From UBA9160 sp035489755 (lineage in GTDB: Bacteria > Myxococcota_A > UBA9160), in contig DATGZK010000060.1 of the NCBI GenBank assembly GCA_035489755.1, positions 4,723 to 68,722 on the forward strand: a stretch of 64,000 nucleotides of DNA, read 5' to 3'. Numbering within the stretch: position 1 is the stretch's first letter; every line of letters begins with the position of its first letter. Below the pieces are notes generated by a model. It was not told the DNA's origin, ran no database searches, and worked only from the letters and a program-made list of their open reading frames with translations. The position numbers and the translations under genes are program-made. This document shows, piece after piece, positions 49,555 to 58,101 of this stretch.

Positions 49555-51524
49555 GGGGGCCCCTCGAGGAGAGCGAACGCATCGGCCATCGCGAAACGCT
49601 GCGCCTTTTCGCGCGGGCGCTGCGCTACGTGCGGCCCTTTCGCGGGCGCTTCGCGACGAAGGTGGGAATCACCCTGGGCTCCCTCATCCCTCCTCTTTTC
49701 TTGCCGTGGCCGGTGAAGATTCTGATCGACCATGTGATCCAGGGCCGGCCCCTGGCGGACGCGGTGGCGGCCTACCCGTTCTTCGTGCGACCGGCGGTGG
49801 CCCTGCTCTCGGGCGGTTCCCCTCTTGGCATCCTGCTGTGGACGACCGGGGCGCAGTTCGTGCTGCTGCTCGCGATCGGCGCGATTGGAACGGCCCTGCG
49901 CGAAAACGACCAGGTGGAGGCCTATCTCTCCGGCGGCTTCGACAACGCAACCAACACCGAGAACGAGGCAAACGCTGGGTTTAGCTTCGTCGGGGGCCTC
50001 ATCGGTCTCATCGACTTCCACTTCACGCTGCGCCTTACCCAGGACCTGAACCACCACTATCGCTCGCGGCTCTTCGAACGCATCCAGGCGCTCCCCATGA
50101 CGGCCTTCGATGATGAGCGGATCGGGGACGCGGTGTATCGCGTCATGTACGACACGCCCGCCATCACCAACACTTGCTACCGGCTCCTCCTCACGCCCAT
50201 CGCCGCGCCGTTCGGCTTGTTGTTGTCGGTCGGCGTGCTCGAGCTTGTGTTCGGCGCGCACCCGTTGCTGGTCTGGTCCGCCCTCGCATTCCTGCCGCTT
50301 TCAATCCTCGCTTCCGTGCCCTTCGCCGGGCTCGTTCGCCGGCGCGGGGAACGAAGCCGAAAGGCAGGTGCGACGACCACCTCCACCGTGGAGGAGGGGG
50401 TCACGAACGTGCTGGCTGTGCAAAGCCTGGGCGGCCACGGCCGCGAGCAAAAGCGCTTCGGCCTCGACTCCTGGGAGAGCTTCTCGAGATTTCGTTCCTA
50501 CCTTCTCGTCGGGATCCTCGCCTTTCTCGTGGCACTGATCCCGGGAGTCTTCATCGGAGCGCGTGCATACCTTTACGTGGTCGACCTCGTCATCGGGGGA
50601 CACATCAGCGTCGGCGATTTCACGCTGCTCTTCACGTATTTCGCCCAGATCGGATTCTTCGCTGTGGAGATTGGCGCGCTCTGGATTCGCGTCCAGGGCT
50701 CCGCGCCCGGTTTGCATCGCGTCTTCTTCTTGATGGATTTGCCGGGGGAGAAGGATCCGGCCGGCGCGCGCCCCCTTCCCAAGGTCACGGAGAGCGTTCA
50801 GCTCGATGGCGTCGATTTCGACTATCCAGACGGGACGCCAGCCCTGCGCGGCGTGTCGCTGGATTTGCCCGTCGGCAAGGTCACGGCACTGGTGGGACCC
50901 GCCGGCGCTGGCAAGACCACGCTCGCGTACCTGGTTCCCCGGTTCCTCGAACCAACGCGAGGCCGCGTCTTGCTCGATCGTCTCGATGTCGCGCAGGCCA
51001 CCCGCGCATCGCTCCGCGAGCAAATCGCCTTCGTGTTCCAGGAGACCGTGCTGTTTGACGACACGGTCGAGGAGAATATCCGCATGGGCCGGCCGCAGGC
51101 CTCTCAGAGCGAGATCCGGCGCGCGGCGCAGCAGGCCGGTGCCGACGAGTTCATCCGGCGGCTTCCGCAGGGTTATGCCACACGCCTTGGTCGCGCTGGG
51201 GGCAAGCTTTCGGTGGGCCAGAAGCAGCGTCTCGCGATCGCCCGCGCCCTTGTGCGCGAGGCGGGCATCCTCATCCTCGACGAGCCGACTTCGGCGCTTG
51301 ATCCGGAAACCGAGCGAAGAGTGGTCGCCGCCCTGCGCGAGGCGAGTCGTTCCCGAATCGTCCTCGTGATCGCGCACCGCCTGTCCACGGTGCGGGCCGC
51401 GGATCAAATTGTCTTCGTGGAGGAGGGCCGCATCGTCGAACGCGGTAGCCACGAGGAGCTGATGGGGCGCACGGGCGGGGCGTACCAGCGCTTTGTCGAG
51501 CTTGAAACGCGCGGAGCCGCCTGA
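49551..51524 (+). CDS. ABC transporter half-protein (permease plus ATPase), second of a pair
   Basis: A 657-residue ABC exporter half. The transmembrane domain starts after ALRYVRPFRGRFATKVGITL, with a long extracytoplasmic-type insertion around residues 55-130. The nucleotide-binding domain has Walker A VGPAGAGKTTLAYLVP (about 447-462), VFQETVLFDDTV, signature LSVGQKQRLAIARALV, Walker B ILILDEPTSALD and VIAHRLST. It starts with a GTG overlapping the previous stop. A very stable hairpin follows 20 bases after the stop, closing the transcription unit. Substrate unknown; coupling to a MocR regulator hints at amino-acid-, vitamin-B6- or antimicrobial-related control. Confidence 0.88.
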   Translation: MRGPLEESERIGHRETLRLFARALRYVRPFRGRFATKVGITLGSLIPPLFLPWPVKILIDHVIQGRPLADAVAAYPFFVRPAVALLSGGSPLGILLWTTGAQFVLLLAIGAIGTALRENDQVEAYLSGGFDNATNTENEANAGFSFVGGLIGLIDFHFTLRLTQDLNHHYRSRLFERIQALPMTAFDDERIGDAVYRVMYDTPAITNTCYRLLLTPIAAPFGLLLSVGVLELVFGAHPLLVWSALAFLPLSILASVPFAGLVRRRGERSRKAGATTTSTVEEGVTNVLAVQSLGGHGREQKRFGLDSWESFSRFRSYLLVGILAFLVALIPGVFIGARAYLYVVDLVIGGHISVGDFTLLFTYFAQIGFFAVEIGALWIRVQGSAPGLHRVFFLMDLPGEKDPAGARPLPKVTESVQLDGVDFDYPDGTPALRGVSLDLPVGKVTALVGPAGAGKTTLAYLVPRFLEPTRGRVLLDRLDVAQATRASLREQIAFVFQETVLFDDTVEENIRMGRPQASQSEIRRAAQQAGADEFIRRLPQGYATRLGRAGGKLSVGQKQRLAIARALVREAGILILDEPTSALDPETERRVVAALREASRSRIVLVIAHRLSTVRAADQIVFVEEGRIVERGSHEELMGRTGGAYQRFVELETRGAA

Positions 51525-51546
51525 GAAGCACAGATCAGACGGAAGC

Positions 51547-51575
51547 GGCCGGCCCCGCGGCGGACGGGGCCGGCC
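51547..51575 (+). terminator. stable hairpin ending the ABC transporter unit
   Basis: GGCCGGCCCCG (51547-51557) pairs perfectly with CGGGGCCGGCC (51565-51575) around a seven-base loop. It begins about 20 bases after the stop. Only a short TT follows. Confidence 0.6.
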
Positions 51576-51905
51576 TTCGAGGCCGGCGTTTGGGGGATCG
51601 TACCGGCCTACTCCATACGTCGCTGATGTCATGGAATATTTCGGGCGGGTGAGCGGAGCGCTGCGTGACTTGTCTCACGGCACCCTGTGTGCGGATCCGC
51701 AAGGGCGAGTGACCGGCGTTACCAACGCATCCAGCCGCGGGAAGAGGAGGCCGACACCCCTCCTCCGCGAGCAAGGTCGAGGAGTCCCAGGCGAGCCCTC
51801 CCAGGAGCGGAGGCTCTTGGAGTCCATGGATCACGGCCGCCGAGGTAGATGGGCAAGCGAGCAGCCCACATCCAAAACCAGGCTCACGTCCGTAGGAGAG
51901 AGCGG
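51576..51905. other. gap of about 330 bases upstream of the sigma factor gene
   Basis: No gene is supported. An open frame leads into the sigma factor from 51849, but the ribosome site and family start point to 51906. I looked for an ECF-type autoregulatory promoter (GGAAC-type -35 with a 16-17 base spacer); GGAATA occurs at 51633-51638 but no matching -10 is well placed. Confidence 0.35.
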
Positions 51906-52499
51906 ATGGGTGCGCGTCAGGCGCGGGACGACCAAGCCCTGATGGCGGCGATGGCTGCAGCCGATAGCTCCGCCCTTGAAGAGATCTACGATCGCCACGC
52001 ACCGCGGCTTCTCGCCATCTGCATTCGACTCCTCCGGGACCGCAGCGAGGCGGAGGACGTGCTCGTCGAGGTGTTCTGGGAGATCTGGGAACGGGCTCGG
52101 CGCTACGAGGGTGCGCGCGGGAGTCCCCTTGCGTACCTCGCCACCGTGGCGCGTAGCCGGAGCCTGGACCGGCTGCGACGCCGCCGGCAGGAAGCGCGCG
52201 TCCGGGCGGCGACGCAGAGCTGGGCGGCGCCCGATTCGACCGGATCTGCCGAGGCGCGGGGCCCGCTCGCCGATGCGCTGGCCCAAGAGCAGCGCAGGCG
52301 CGTGCGAATCGCCCTCGACGCTCTCTCGCCCGTGCAGCGGCAGGTGGTCGAGCTTTCCTTCCTCGACGGGCTCTCCCACCAGGAAATTGCCGAGCGGCTC
52401 GGTGCACCCCTCGGGAGCGTCAAGACCTGGATCCGTAAGGGACTCCTCCACCTGCGGGACGTCCTCCGGCTGCAATACGGCGAAGGGGAGACGGCATGA
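51906..52499 (+). CDS. ECF (SigK-like) RNA polymerase sigma factor
   Basis: A 197-residue group IV sigma factor. Region 2 reads ALEEIYDRHAPRLLAICIRL then LRDRSEAEDVLVEVFWEIWE and YEGARGSPLAYLATVARSRS (the -10 recognition helix). Region 4 reads LSPVQRQVVELSFLDGLSHQ then EIAERLGAPLGSVKTWIRKG, the -35 helix-turn-helix. The layout with a downstream RskA-like anti-sigma factor is that of SigK/RskA (ECF19-like) pairs, which answer envelope or redox signals. It starts at the ATG with AGGAGAG upstream. Its stop overlaps the start of the anti-sigma gene (ATGA). Confidence 0.9.
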   Translation: MGARQARDDQALMAAMAAADSSALEEIYDRHAPRLLAICIRLLRDRSEAEDVLVEVFWEIWERARRYEGARGSPLAYLATVARSRSLDRLRRRRQEARVRAATQSWAAPDSTGSAEARGPLADALAQEQRRRVRIALDALSPVQRQVVELSFLDGLSHQEIAERLGAPLGSVKTWIRKGLLHLRDVLRLQYGEGETA

Positions 52500-53392
52500 G
52501 CTGCGAAGAGCGCGCGGAAGAGATTCTCGAGTACGCAGCCGACGCGCTTGAAGCCGGGGAGCGCGAAGCGGTCGCCCGCCACCTCGCCACCGGATGCCCC
52601 CGCTGCGCGGGGGCCTTGGCCGAAGCCGAGAGCGTGCTCGCGCACCTCACGCTCTCGCTGGCGCCGCTTGACCCGTCCCCCGCGGTCCGCGCGCGGCTTC
52701 TCGCGAAGCTCGAGGGCGTGCTCCCGGCCACGCCGAGTGCGCTGCCCGCACCCCGCCCCGCTGGAGGCGCCGCCGTCACTCAAGCTGCGGAAGCCTGGGG
52801 TGGTGCAGGGAGTTGGCGCGCGGGCATTTCCGCTGCGATCGCTGCCGGCCTTGCGGCTCTGGTGACCTACTTTGGGATCGCCCACCCTTTGGTACGGCAA
52901 ATCGACGCGCTGCGAACCGAGCGTGAAGCGCTTTCGACGCGTGAGACGGCGCTCGAACGCAGCCTCGCAGAGCGGGATCAGCGAATCGCAAGGCTCGAGA
53001 GTGAAGCCGCGCGCAGCACGGAGACGGTGCGCATGCTGCGCTCGCCGGACGTGGAGGTGGTGCCCTTGCGGGGCGCCGCGCCGCAGCCTGGCGCCGCAGG
53101 CCGCCTTTTCTTCGATCCCGCAGGCGGTCGCTGGTACTTCCATGCCTCCCAGCTCCGGCCGGCCGGACCGGGAAAGACCTACGAGCTTTGGTTCATCAAC
53201 CGCGCCCAGCAAAAGATCCCCGCCGCGACGTTCGACGTGGATACACACGGCGAGGCGACGCTCCTGGTCGACGTTCCCGAGAGCGCGGGGGCGCTCGGCC
53301 TGGCCGCGGTGACCGACGAGCCGGCGGGCGGCGTGAAGCAACCCACGGGGGAGATCCAGCTCTTGGGGGAGCTCACGACACCCAAGTCCTAG
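52496..53392 (+). CDS. RskA-type anti-sigma factor
   Basis: A 298-residue single-pass membrane protein. The N-terminal zinc-anti-sigma region has EREAVARHLATGCPRCAGAL (His-x4-Cys-x2-Cys, about residues 28-37). One membrane helix, AGISAAIAAGLAALVTYFGI, is near residues 109-128. A coiled coil (RTEREALSTRETALERSLAE) and a C-terminal anti-sigma-K domain (GRLFFDPAGGRWYFHASQLR, KTYELWFINRAQQKIPAATF) follow outside the membrane. It should hold the neighbouring sigma factor inactive at the membrane until regulated proteolysis. It is translationally coupled to the sigma factor gene. Confidence 0.88.
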   Translation: MSCEERAEEILEYAADALEAGEREAVARHLATGCPRCAGALAEAESVLAHLTLSLAPLDPSPAVRARLLAKLEGVLPATPSALPAPRPAGGAAVTQAAEAWGGAGSWRAGISAAIAAGLAALVTYFGIAHPLVRQIDALRTEREALSTRETALERSLAERDQRIARLESEAARSTETVRMLRSPDVEVVPLRGAAPQPGAAGRLFFDPAGGRWYFHASQLRPAGPGKTYELWFINRAQQKIPAATFDVDTHGEATLLVDVPESAGALGLAAVTDEPAGGVKQPTGEIQLLGELTTPKS

Positions 53393-53554
53393 CCCAAGGC
53401 GCCCGCGACGAAGCTCCCGCCGCGACCGCTTCCCTCGAAGCTCGGAAATGGAAGTGCGCTTTCGCCGTCCACAGGCGCCCCCGGCCCTCGAGAGCGGCGA
53501 GCGCCTGAGCCGTGCGAGCGGCGCATGCTCGGCGCCGGAGGATCCTCTGCGTGG

Positions 53555-53560
53555 TAGTCT
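53555..53560 (+). promoter_or_regulatory. TAGTCT, putative -10 element
   Basis: TAGTCT lies 41 bases before the ATG of the SDR gene at 53602. No -35 box is obvious. Confidence 0.3.
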
Positions 53561-53601
53561 CCGCGGCTCGCTTCGGCGTTCGGGCGCGAGGAGTTCGCGA
53601 C

Positions 53602-54435
53602 ATGCGGGAAGTCTCGGGCAAGGTGGCGGTGGTCACGGGAGGCGGGAGCGGGATCGGGCGCGGGATGGCCCTCGCGTTTGCGGGCGCAGGAATGCACGTC
53701 GTCCTCGCGGACATCGAGGCCGCGGCGGCCGAGGCCGTGCGCAAAGAGGTCGAGGCCCGAGGGGTGCGCGGTCTCGCCCTACACACAGACGTCTCGGATC
53801 GCGCGTCCATGGAGAGACTCGCCGAGCAGACCTTTCGCGCCTTTGGCGGCGCGCATCTCCTGTGCAACAACGCCGGCGTCTCCGTCTTCGGACCCCTGGA
53901 CCAGACGAGCGACGCCGATTGGCGCTGGGTGTTGTCGGTGAACCTCGAAGGGGTAATCCACGGCATCCAGGCTTTTGTGCCGCGGATGCGTGACGCGCGC
54001 AGCAGCGGCCATATCGTCAATACGGCTTCGATCGCTGGACACGCAGGCTTCCCGGGTCTCGGCGTCTACTGCACGACCAAGTTCGCCGTGGTGGGGCTCT
54101 CGGAAGCGTTGCGCCAAGACCTGGCGCCCCACGGCATCGGTGTTTCAGTGCTGTGTCCGAGTTTCGTGAAAACGCGCATCGCCGAGTGCACCCGCAATCG
54201 CCCCGCGAACCTGGGTGGCCCGGGCGAGATTCCCGAGCAAGCGGGCGCCCTCCTGCAGCAGATCGGGATGGAGGCGGAGGAAGTCGGCCGGCAGGTGCTC
54301 GAGGCGGTACAGGCCGACGAGCTCTACATCTTCACTCACCCGGACAGCCGCGCAGTGGCGGAGCAGCGTTATCGGAATCTGCTCGGGGCCTACGACGCGG
54401 CCGCGGCGCGGAGGGCGGGCCGCAGCGAGTCTTAG
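53602..54435 (+). CDS. SDR family oxidoreductase
   Basis: A 277-residue classical short-chain dehydrogenase. The dinucleotide motif is TGGGSGIGRGMALAFA (about residues 12-27), DIEAAAAE ends strand 2, NNAG is in LLCNNAGVSVFGPLD, and the active site is NTASIAGHAGFPGLGVYCTT followed by KFA (Tyr about 156, Lys about 160). The C-terminal segment has QVLEAVQADELYIFTHPDSR, as in SDRs with cholesterol- or lipid-type substrates. The ATG at 53602 follows GAGGAG; a longer frame upstream is Arg-rich without similarity. It converges with the MFS gene at 54521 without a clear terminator. Confidence 0.88.
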   Translation: MREVSGKVAVVTGGGSGIGRGMALAFAGAGMHVVLADIEAAAAEAVRKEVEARGVRGLALHTDVSDRASMERLAEQTFRAFGGAHLLCNNAGVSVFGPLDQTSDADWRWVLSVNLEGVIHGIQAFVPRMRDARSSGHIVNTASIAGHAGFPGLGVYCTTKFAVVGLSEALRQDLAPHGIGVSVLCPSFVKTRIAECTRNRPANLGGPGEIPEQAGALLQQIGMEAEEVGRQVLEAVQADELYIFTHPDSRAVAEQRYRNLLGAYDAAAARRAGRSES

Positions 54436-54520
54436 ACCGCCTCGGGAATCGCAGTGCCGCGAGGCTTCGCCTCTTGGGCAGACCGCGGCGCGGGTCCCAG
54501 CCCACAGGCCTGAGGGGTCT

Positions 54521-55843
54521 CTAGGTGCCGCTAATCGCTTCGAGCTCTCGCTGTCGCGTCTCGGGGAGCAGCAGCACCAGAAATCCGCCGGCCACAAGCG
54601 AGAGGGAAAGCAGCGTCGTCATGCGCGCCACGTTGCCGGGCACCTGAGTGCCGAGGGCCAAGAGCCCAAGTCCCGTTACCGCCCCGATCGTCTCGCACAA
54701 GGCATTGACGCCTGAGGCCGTGCCGCGCTGAGAGGTGGGGAACAGCTCGCTGGCGAAGGCGCGCACCACGGTGTTGCTCGCGCTCACACAGAAGACAAAG
54801 GCGATCCAGGACGGCGCAAGGCTCCAGCCCGGACCGTTGTAGAAGACGGCGGCGAAAACCGGGAATGCGACCATCGTCACGGTCCCAATGAGGCGCCGCC
54901 CGTAGCGATCGCCCATACGGCCAGCCAAGATGTTGCCGATGATTCCGATCCCGCCGCCCACAAACACCATCACGGAATACTGCCAGGGTGCCCAGCCGTG
55001 GACGGTCCGCGTGAAGAAGCTCGTGAACTGAAAGACGGACACCGCGCCCACCGTCGACAAGAATGCAATCGCAGCGACGATCGCAAGCCGGCGGGGATGC
55101 TGACGCGCGAGGAGCACGGCGGTCGCGAGCGCCGCCGAGACACCGCCGACGCGAGGAGACGTCACGTCTTCGTGCCGCCGGGCGGCGTCCATTCGCTCAA
55201 AGCGTTGGGTCTCGTGAAGTCCCCGGCGGAAGCGAGGGAGCAACAGCAGCGGGATGATTCCGACCGCGTAGAGCGCGCGCCAGCCAAAGGGAAGCACGTC
55301 GATGGCGGCAAAGAGGGCGGCGCCGAAACCGATGCCACACGAGCCGAGCGCACCCAGCATCCCAATCGCCCAGCCGCGGTGCTGCGCCGGAACCTCTTCG
55401 GCGAGGATCACGAAGGCCACCGCCATGCCGGCCGTCATGAACGCCCGGGTTGCCATCTGGAGAGCCACGAACTGAAAGGGCGACTGCACCCACGCCGTGA
55501 GAAGCGTGCCCGTGCTACTTGCAACAAGGGATCCGAGGAAAAGGCGCCGCCGACCAATCCGGTCGGCGAAAGCCACGATGCCAAGGGCCGGCAGGGCGCC
55601 TAGGCGGATCATCATGAGGTCGGTGCCGAACTGAGACTCCGCGATCCCGAGGCTCGCCGTGATATGGGCCCAGGCCGCAGTCAGCATTGAAAAATCGTAC
55701 TGCTCGAAGTAAAGCGCCAGCGATACGAGTCCCAGCGTGCGGAGCTGGGCGGGTTCGAGATCCGGGACCGAGCCGAGGAAGTGCGGGATCCAGAGCGGGC
55801 GGCGTTTTTTGGGCGGAGCGATCGTGCGGTGTGCCGCCTCCAC
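54521..55843 (-). CDS. MFS transporter (sugar-porter/metabolite-symporter type)
   Basis: About 440 residues and twelve membrane helices. The MFS loop motif is ADRIGRRRLFLGSL (about residue 95), the region before helix 5 has ATRAFMTAGMAVAFVILAEE and VPAQHRGWAIGMLGALGSCG, and the later SELFPTSQRGTASGVNALCE is the sugar-porter/SHS-type motif. It should transport an organic acid or sugar. Translation starts at a GTG overlapping the phosphofructokinase stop codon as TAGTG; a much longer open frame upstream lies antisense-like within that gene and is rejected. It is the last gene of a four-gene minus-strand unit. Confidence 0.85.
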   Translation of the reverse strand: MEAAHRTIAPPKKRRPLWIPHFLGSVPDLEPAQLRTLGLVSLALYFEQYDFSMLTAAWAHITASLGIAESQFGTDLMMIRLGALPALGIVAFADRIGRRRLFLGSLVASSTGTLLTAWVQSPFQFVALQMATRAFMTAGMAVAFVILAEEVPAQHRGWAIGMLGALGSCGIGFGAALFAAIDVLPFGWRALYAVGIIPLLLLPRFRRGLHETQRFERMDAARRHEDVTSPRVGGVSAALATAVLLARQHPRRLAIVAAIAFLSTVGAVSVFQFTSFFTRTVHGWAPWQYSVMVFVGGGIGIIGNILAGRMGDRYGRRLIGTVTMVAFPVFAAVFYNGPGWSLAPSWIAFVFCVSASNTVVRAFASELFPTSQRGTASGVNALCETIGAVTGLGLLALGTQVPGNVARMTTLLSLSLVAGGFLVLLLPETRQRELEAISGT

Positions 55844-57078
55844 TAAAGACCGACCGCGTATCGCGTGCGCGCGTCCTCCGCTGAAAGCATCGCGGCCTTG
55901 GCAAGCGCCGCGAGCCGAGTGCCGTCCTCGAGATCCGAACGCTCCACGCGCACCTGAAGGGCACGCGCACACGCGAAGGCGTCCGTCGACGTGTCGACCA
56001 TTCTCACCTTGGTGCGCCCGGTCGTGGGATCCATCAGCGCGTCGAACGGGACCGGCACGATCCGGCCCTGTTGCCGCGTGATCAGCACGCTGCTTGCGCC
56101 CGCAAGCAGCGCGCGCACGGCGCCCACACCGAGGTCGCGCGTGTAGTCTCGATCGAAGGCGATCGGCTGGCCACAGCGCAGCTCGTAGCCCACGTCCTTG
56201 TCGCCGATCTGCACCTTCACGCCTCGCGCCGCGAGCGCGTTCGTCACCTCGGTGCGCAACACTCTGCCGAGCGGCACTTCGGCGAGGCGAACGTGGCCAT
56301 GCTCGTCGCGCGGTGCATCTTTCAGCACCTCGAGTTCGCTGGGTTCGAAACGCTCTGCGATGCCCTCTGCGATGACGGCGACTCCATCCGGGCGGCCAGC
56401 GGCCAGCCGCTTCACAATCGAACCTTCGAGAATACGCACGACGTCGCCGAGTCGGATCGGGCCGGCGGGAAACTCCTCGGGGATGAGAGTGACGGTTGCA
56501 CCCGCCGCTTTGCCGGCCCCAAGCGCGAGGTGCCCGGCCTTGCGCCCCATCATCACGATGAAAAACCATCGGCCCGTCGTGCGCGTGTCCTCGGCGATTC
56601 GCTCGACCACTGTGGTCGCGTGCTCACGAGCCGTCTCAAAGCCAAAGGTCGGGATGTCGCCAGGGAGCGGCAGATCGTTGTCGATGGTCTTCGGCACATG
56701 GACCACCCGGATGCGACCGGCTGCGGTGTCGGCGACTCGTTTTGCGGAGAAGGCGGTGTCGTCTCCGCCAATCGTCACGAGGTGGGTGACGCCTAGGCTG
56801 TCGAGGGCTTTCACGACGTTCGCGAGATGCTCGGGCTTCTTCGTGGGGTTGGCCCTTGAGGTGCGCAGGATGGAGCCACCTTGCAGGTGGATCCGTGAAA
56901 CCTCCTCGGCACGCAGCTCCTTGACGTGGGAGGGATCCCCCTGCATCACGTGGGAGAAGCCGTCGAGGAGCCCGACCACGCGCGCGCCCGCGCGCGCCGC
57001 GGTGAGCGCCGCGGCCCCGATCACGCCGTTGATGCCGGGGGCGGGGCCGCCACCGACGACAATTCCAAAGATCGCCAT
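55843..57078 (-). CDS. 6-phosphofructokinase, predicted diphosphate (PPi)-dependent
   Basis: A 411-residue PFK. Two positions separate ATP from PPi enzymes, and both are of the PPi type: GGDDTAF has Asp107 where ATP enzymes have Gly, and VPKTIDNDLPL has Lys130 where ATP enzymes have Gly. The rest is canonical: TFGFETAREHATTVVERIAE, MMGRKAGHLALGAGKAAGAT, LIPEEFPA. It would catalyse fructose-6-phosphate + PPi to fructose-1,6-bisphosphate + Pi, a reversible glycolytic step. The ATG at 57078 is chosen because similarity begins there. It follows the nitronate monooxygenase gene by 44 bases and overlaps the MFS start. Confidence 0.88.
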   Translation of the reverse strand: MAIFGIVVGGGPAPGINGVIGAAALTAARAGARVVGLLDGFSHVMQGDPSHVKELRAEEVSRIHLQGGSILRTSRANPTKKPEHLANVVKALDSLGVTHLVTIGGDDTAFSAKRVADTAAGRIRVVHVPKTIDNDLPLPGDIPTFGFETAREHATTVVERIAEDTRTTGRWFFIVMMGRKAGHLALGAGKAAGATVTLIPEEFPAGPIRLGDVVRILEGSIVKRLAAGRPDGVAVIAEGIAERFEPSELEVLKDAPRDEHGHVRLAEVPLGRVLRTEVTNALAARGVKVQIGDKDVGYELRCGQPIAFDRDYTRDLGVGAVRALLAGASSVLITRQQGRIVPVPFDALMDPTTGRTKVRMVDTSTDAFACARALQVRVERSDLEDGTRLAALAKAAMLSAEDARTRYAVGL

Positions 57079-57122
57079 AGTGAGTTCCCTTCCGCTGTTC
57101 CGGTGGGTCCGGCACTGCCATC

Positions 57123-58097
57123 TTAGAGCGGGGGCAAGGCGGCGCGCAGCAGCCGTTCGGCGCCCGCGGCGAGCTCCTCCACGATCACCGCGGCCGGCTG
57201 TATGGCGCAGACCTGGCCGACGGACTCGCCGGCATAGAGCGCCATCGCTTGAATCTCTCCCGTCGTCGTCCGCGTCGGGCAAGGCACCCCAAACCGAGGG
57301 ACCGCGATCCGCCGGCCCCCGGCGATCTCGATCTCCCCTGTCACGTCCTTTGGAAACGCGCGCGCCGCTTCCACGCATGAGCGCAGCACGCGATGCGTTG
57401 CATTGGGCCACATGACCGAGAACGTGTCGGTCAGCACCGTGTCTTCGGCCCCGGCCTCAACGAGAGCCTTCACGTAGGCGGGGTGCGCACCCGACTCTCG
57501 GGCCGTGACAAAGCGGGTCCCGACCCGCACTGCCGCCGCGCCCGCAGCGAGCACGGCTGCCATGGCACGCGGCGTTGCGATCCCGCCGGCGGCGACCACG
57601 GGCACCGACAGGGATCCGAGCACCGAATCGAGCAGCGAGAGCAAACCGAGCCGACCCCTCACGTGCCCTCCGGCTTCCTGGCCCTGCGCCACCACGAAGT
57701 CGCAGCCCGCGCCGGCCGCAGCGCGCGCTTCGTCGACGGACCCCACCTGCCACGCCGCGAGGGCGCCGCCCGCGTGCACCTCCGACACGAGCGTGGAGTC
57801 GGGCTCGCCCCAGAAAAACTCAACCACCCGTGCCGCCCGCGCCGCGATGCCGACGCATTCACGCTGCTCCAAGAATGGAAGGAGAAAGCTCACGCCAAAT
57901 GGCCCGCGCGTGGCGCTGCGCATCGCCGCCAGCATTTGTGCGAGGGCCGCTGGCGGAACGAGAGTCGCCGTCAACATGCCGAGCGCCCCCGCCTGGGTCA
58001 CGGCGAGGGCAAGCTCTCGGGTTGCAACCCCTCCCATCCCCGCCTGCTGAATCGGGGTCTTGCATCCGACGAGCCGCGTGAAACGGGTATCGAGCAC
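57123..58097 (-). CDS. nitronate monooxygenase-like flavoprotein
   Basis: A 324-residue FMN-binding TIM barrel of the nitronate monooxygenase/2-nitropropane dioxygenase family: TPIQQAGMGGVATRELALAV near the N-terminus, QGQEAGGHVRGRLGLLSLLD (the catalytic-region His), and the phosphate-binding end VVAAGGIATPRAMAAVLAAG with AAAVRVGTRFVTARES. It oxidises alkyl nitronates such as propionate-3-nitronate, protecting central metabolism, or acts as a related enoyl-type flavin enzyme. It starts at a GTG five bases after the ParA stop; AGAGG overlaps that stop as ribosome site. Confidence 0.87.
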   Translation of the reverse strand: MLDTRFTRLVGCKTPIQQAGMGGVATRELALAVTQAGALGMLTATLVPPAALAQMLAAMRSATRGPFGVSFLLPFLEQRECVGIAARAARVVEFFWGEPDSTLVSEVHAGGALAAWQVGSVDEARAAAGAGCDFVVAQGQEAGGHVRGRLGLLSLLDSVLGSLSVPVVAAGGIATPRAMAAVLAAGAAAVRVGTRFVTARESGAHPAYVKALVEAGAEDTVLTDTFSVMWPNATHRVLRSCVEAARAFPKDVTGEIEIAGGRRIAVPRFGVPCPTRTTTGEIQAMALYAGESVGQVCAIQPAAVIVEELAAGAERLLRAALPPL

Positions 58098-58101
58098 GCC
58101 T

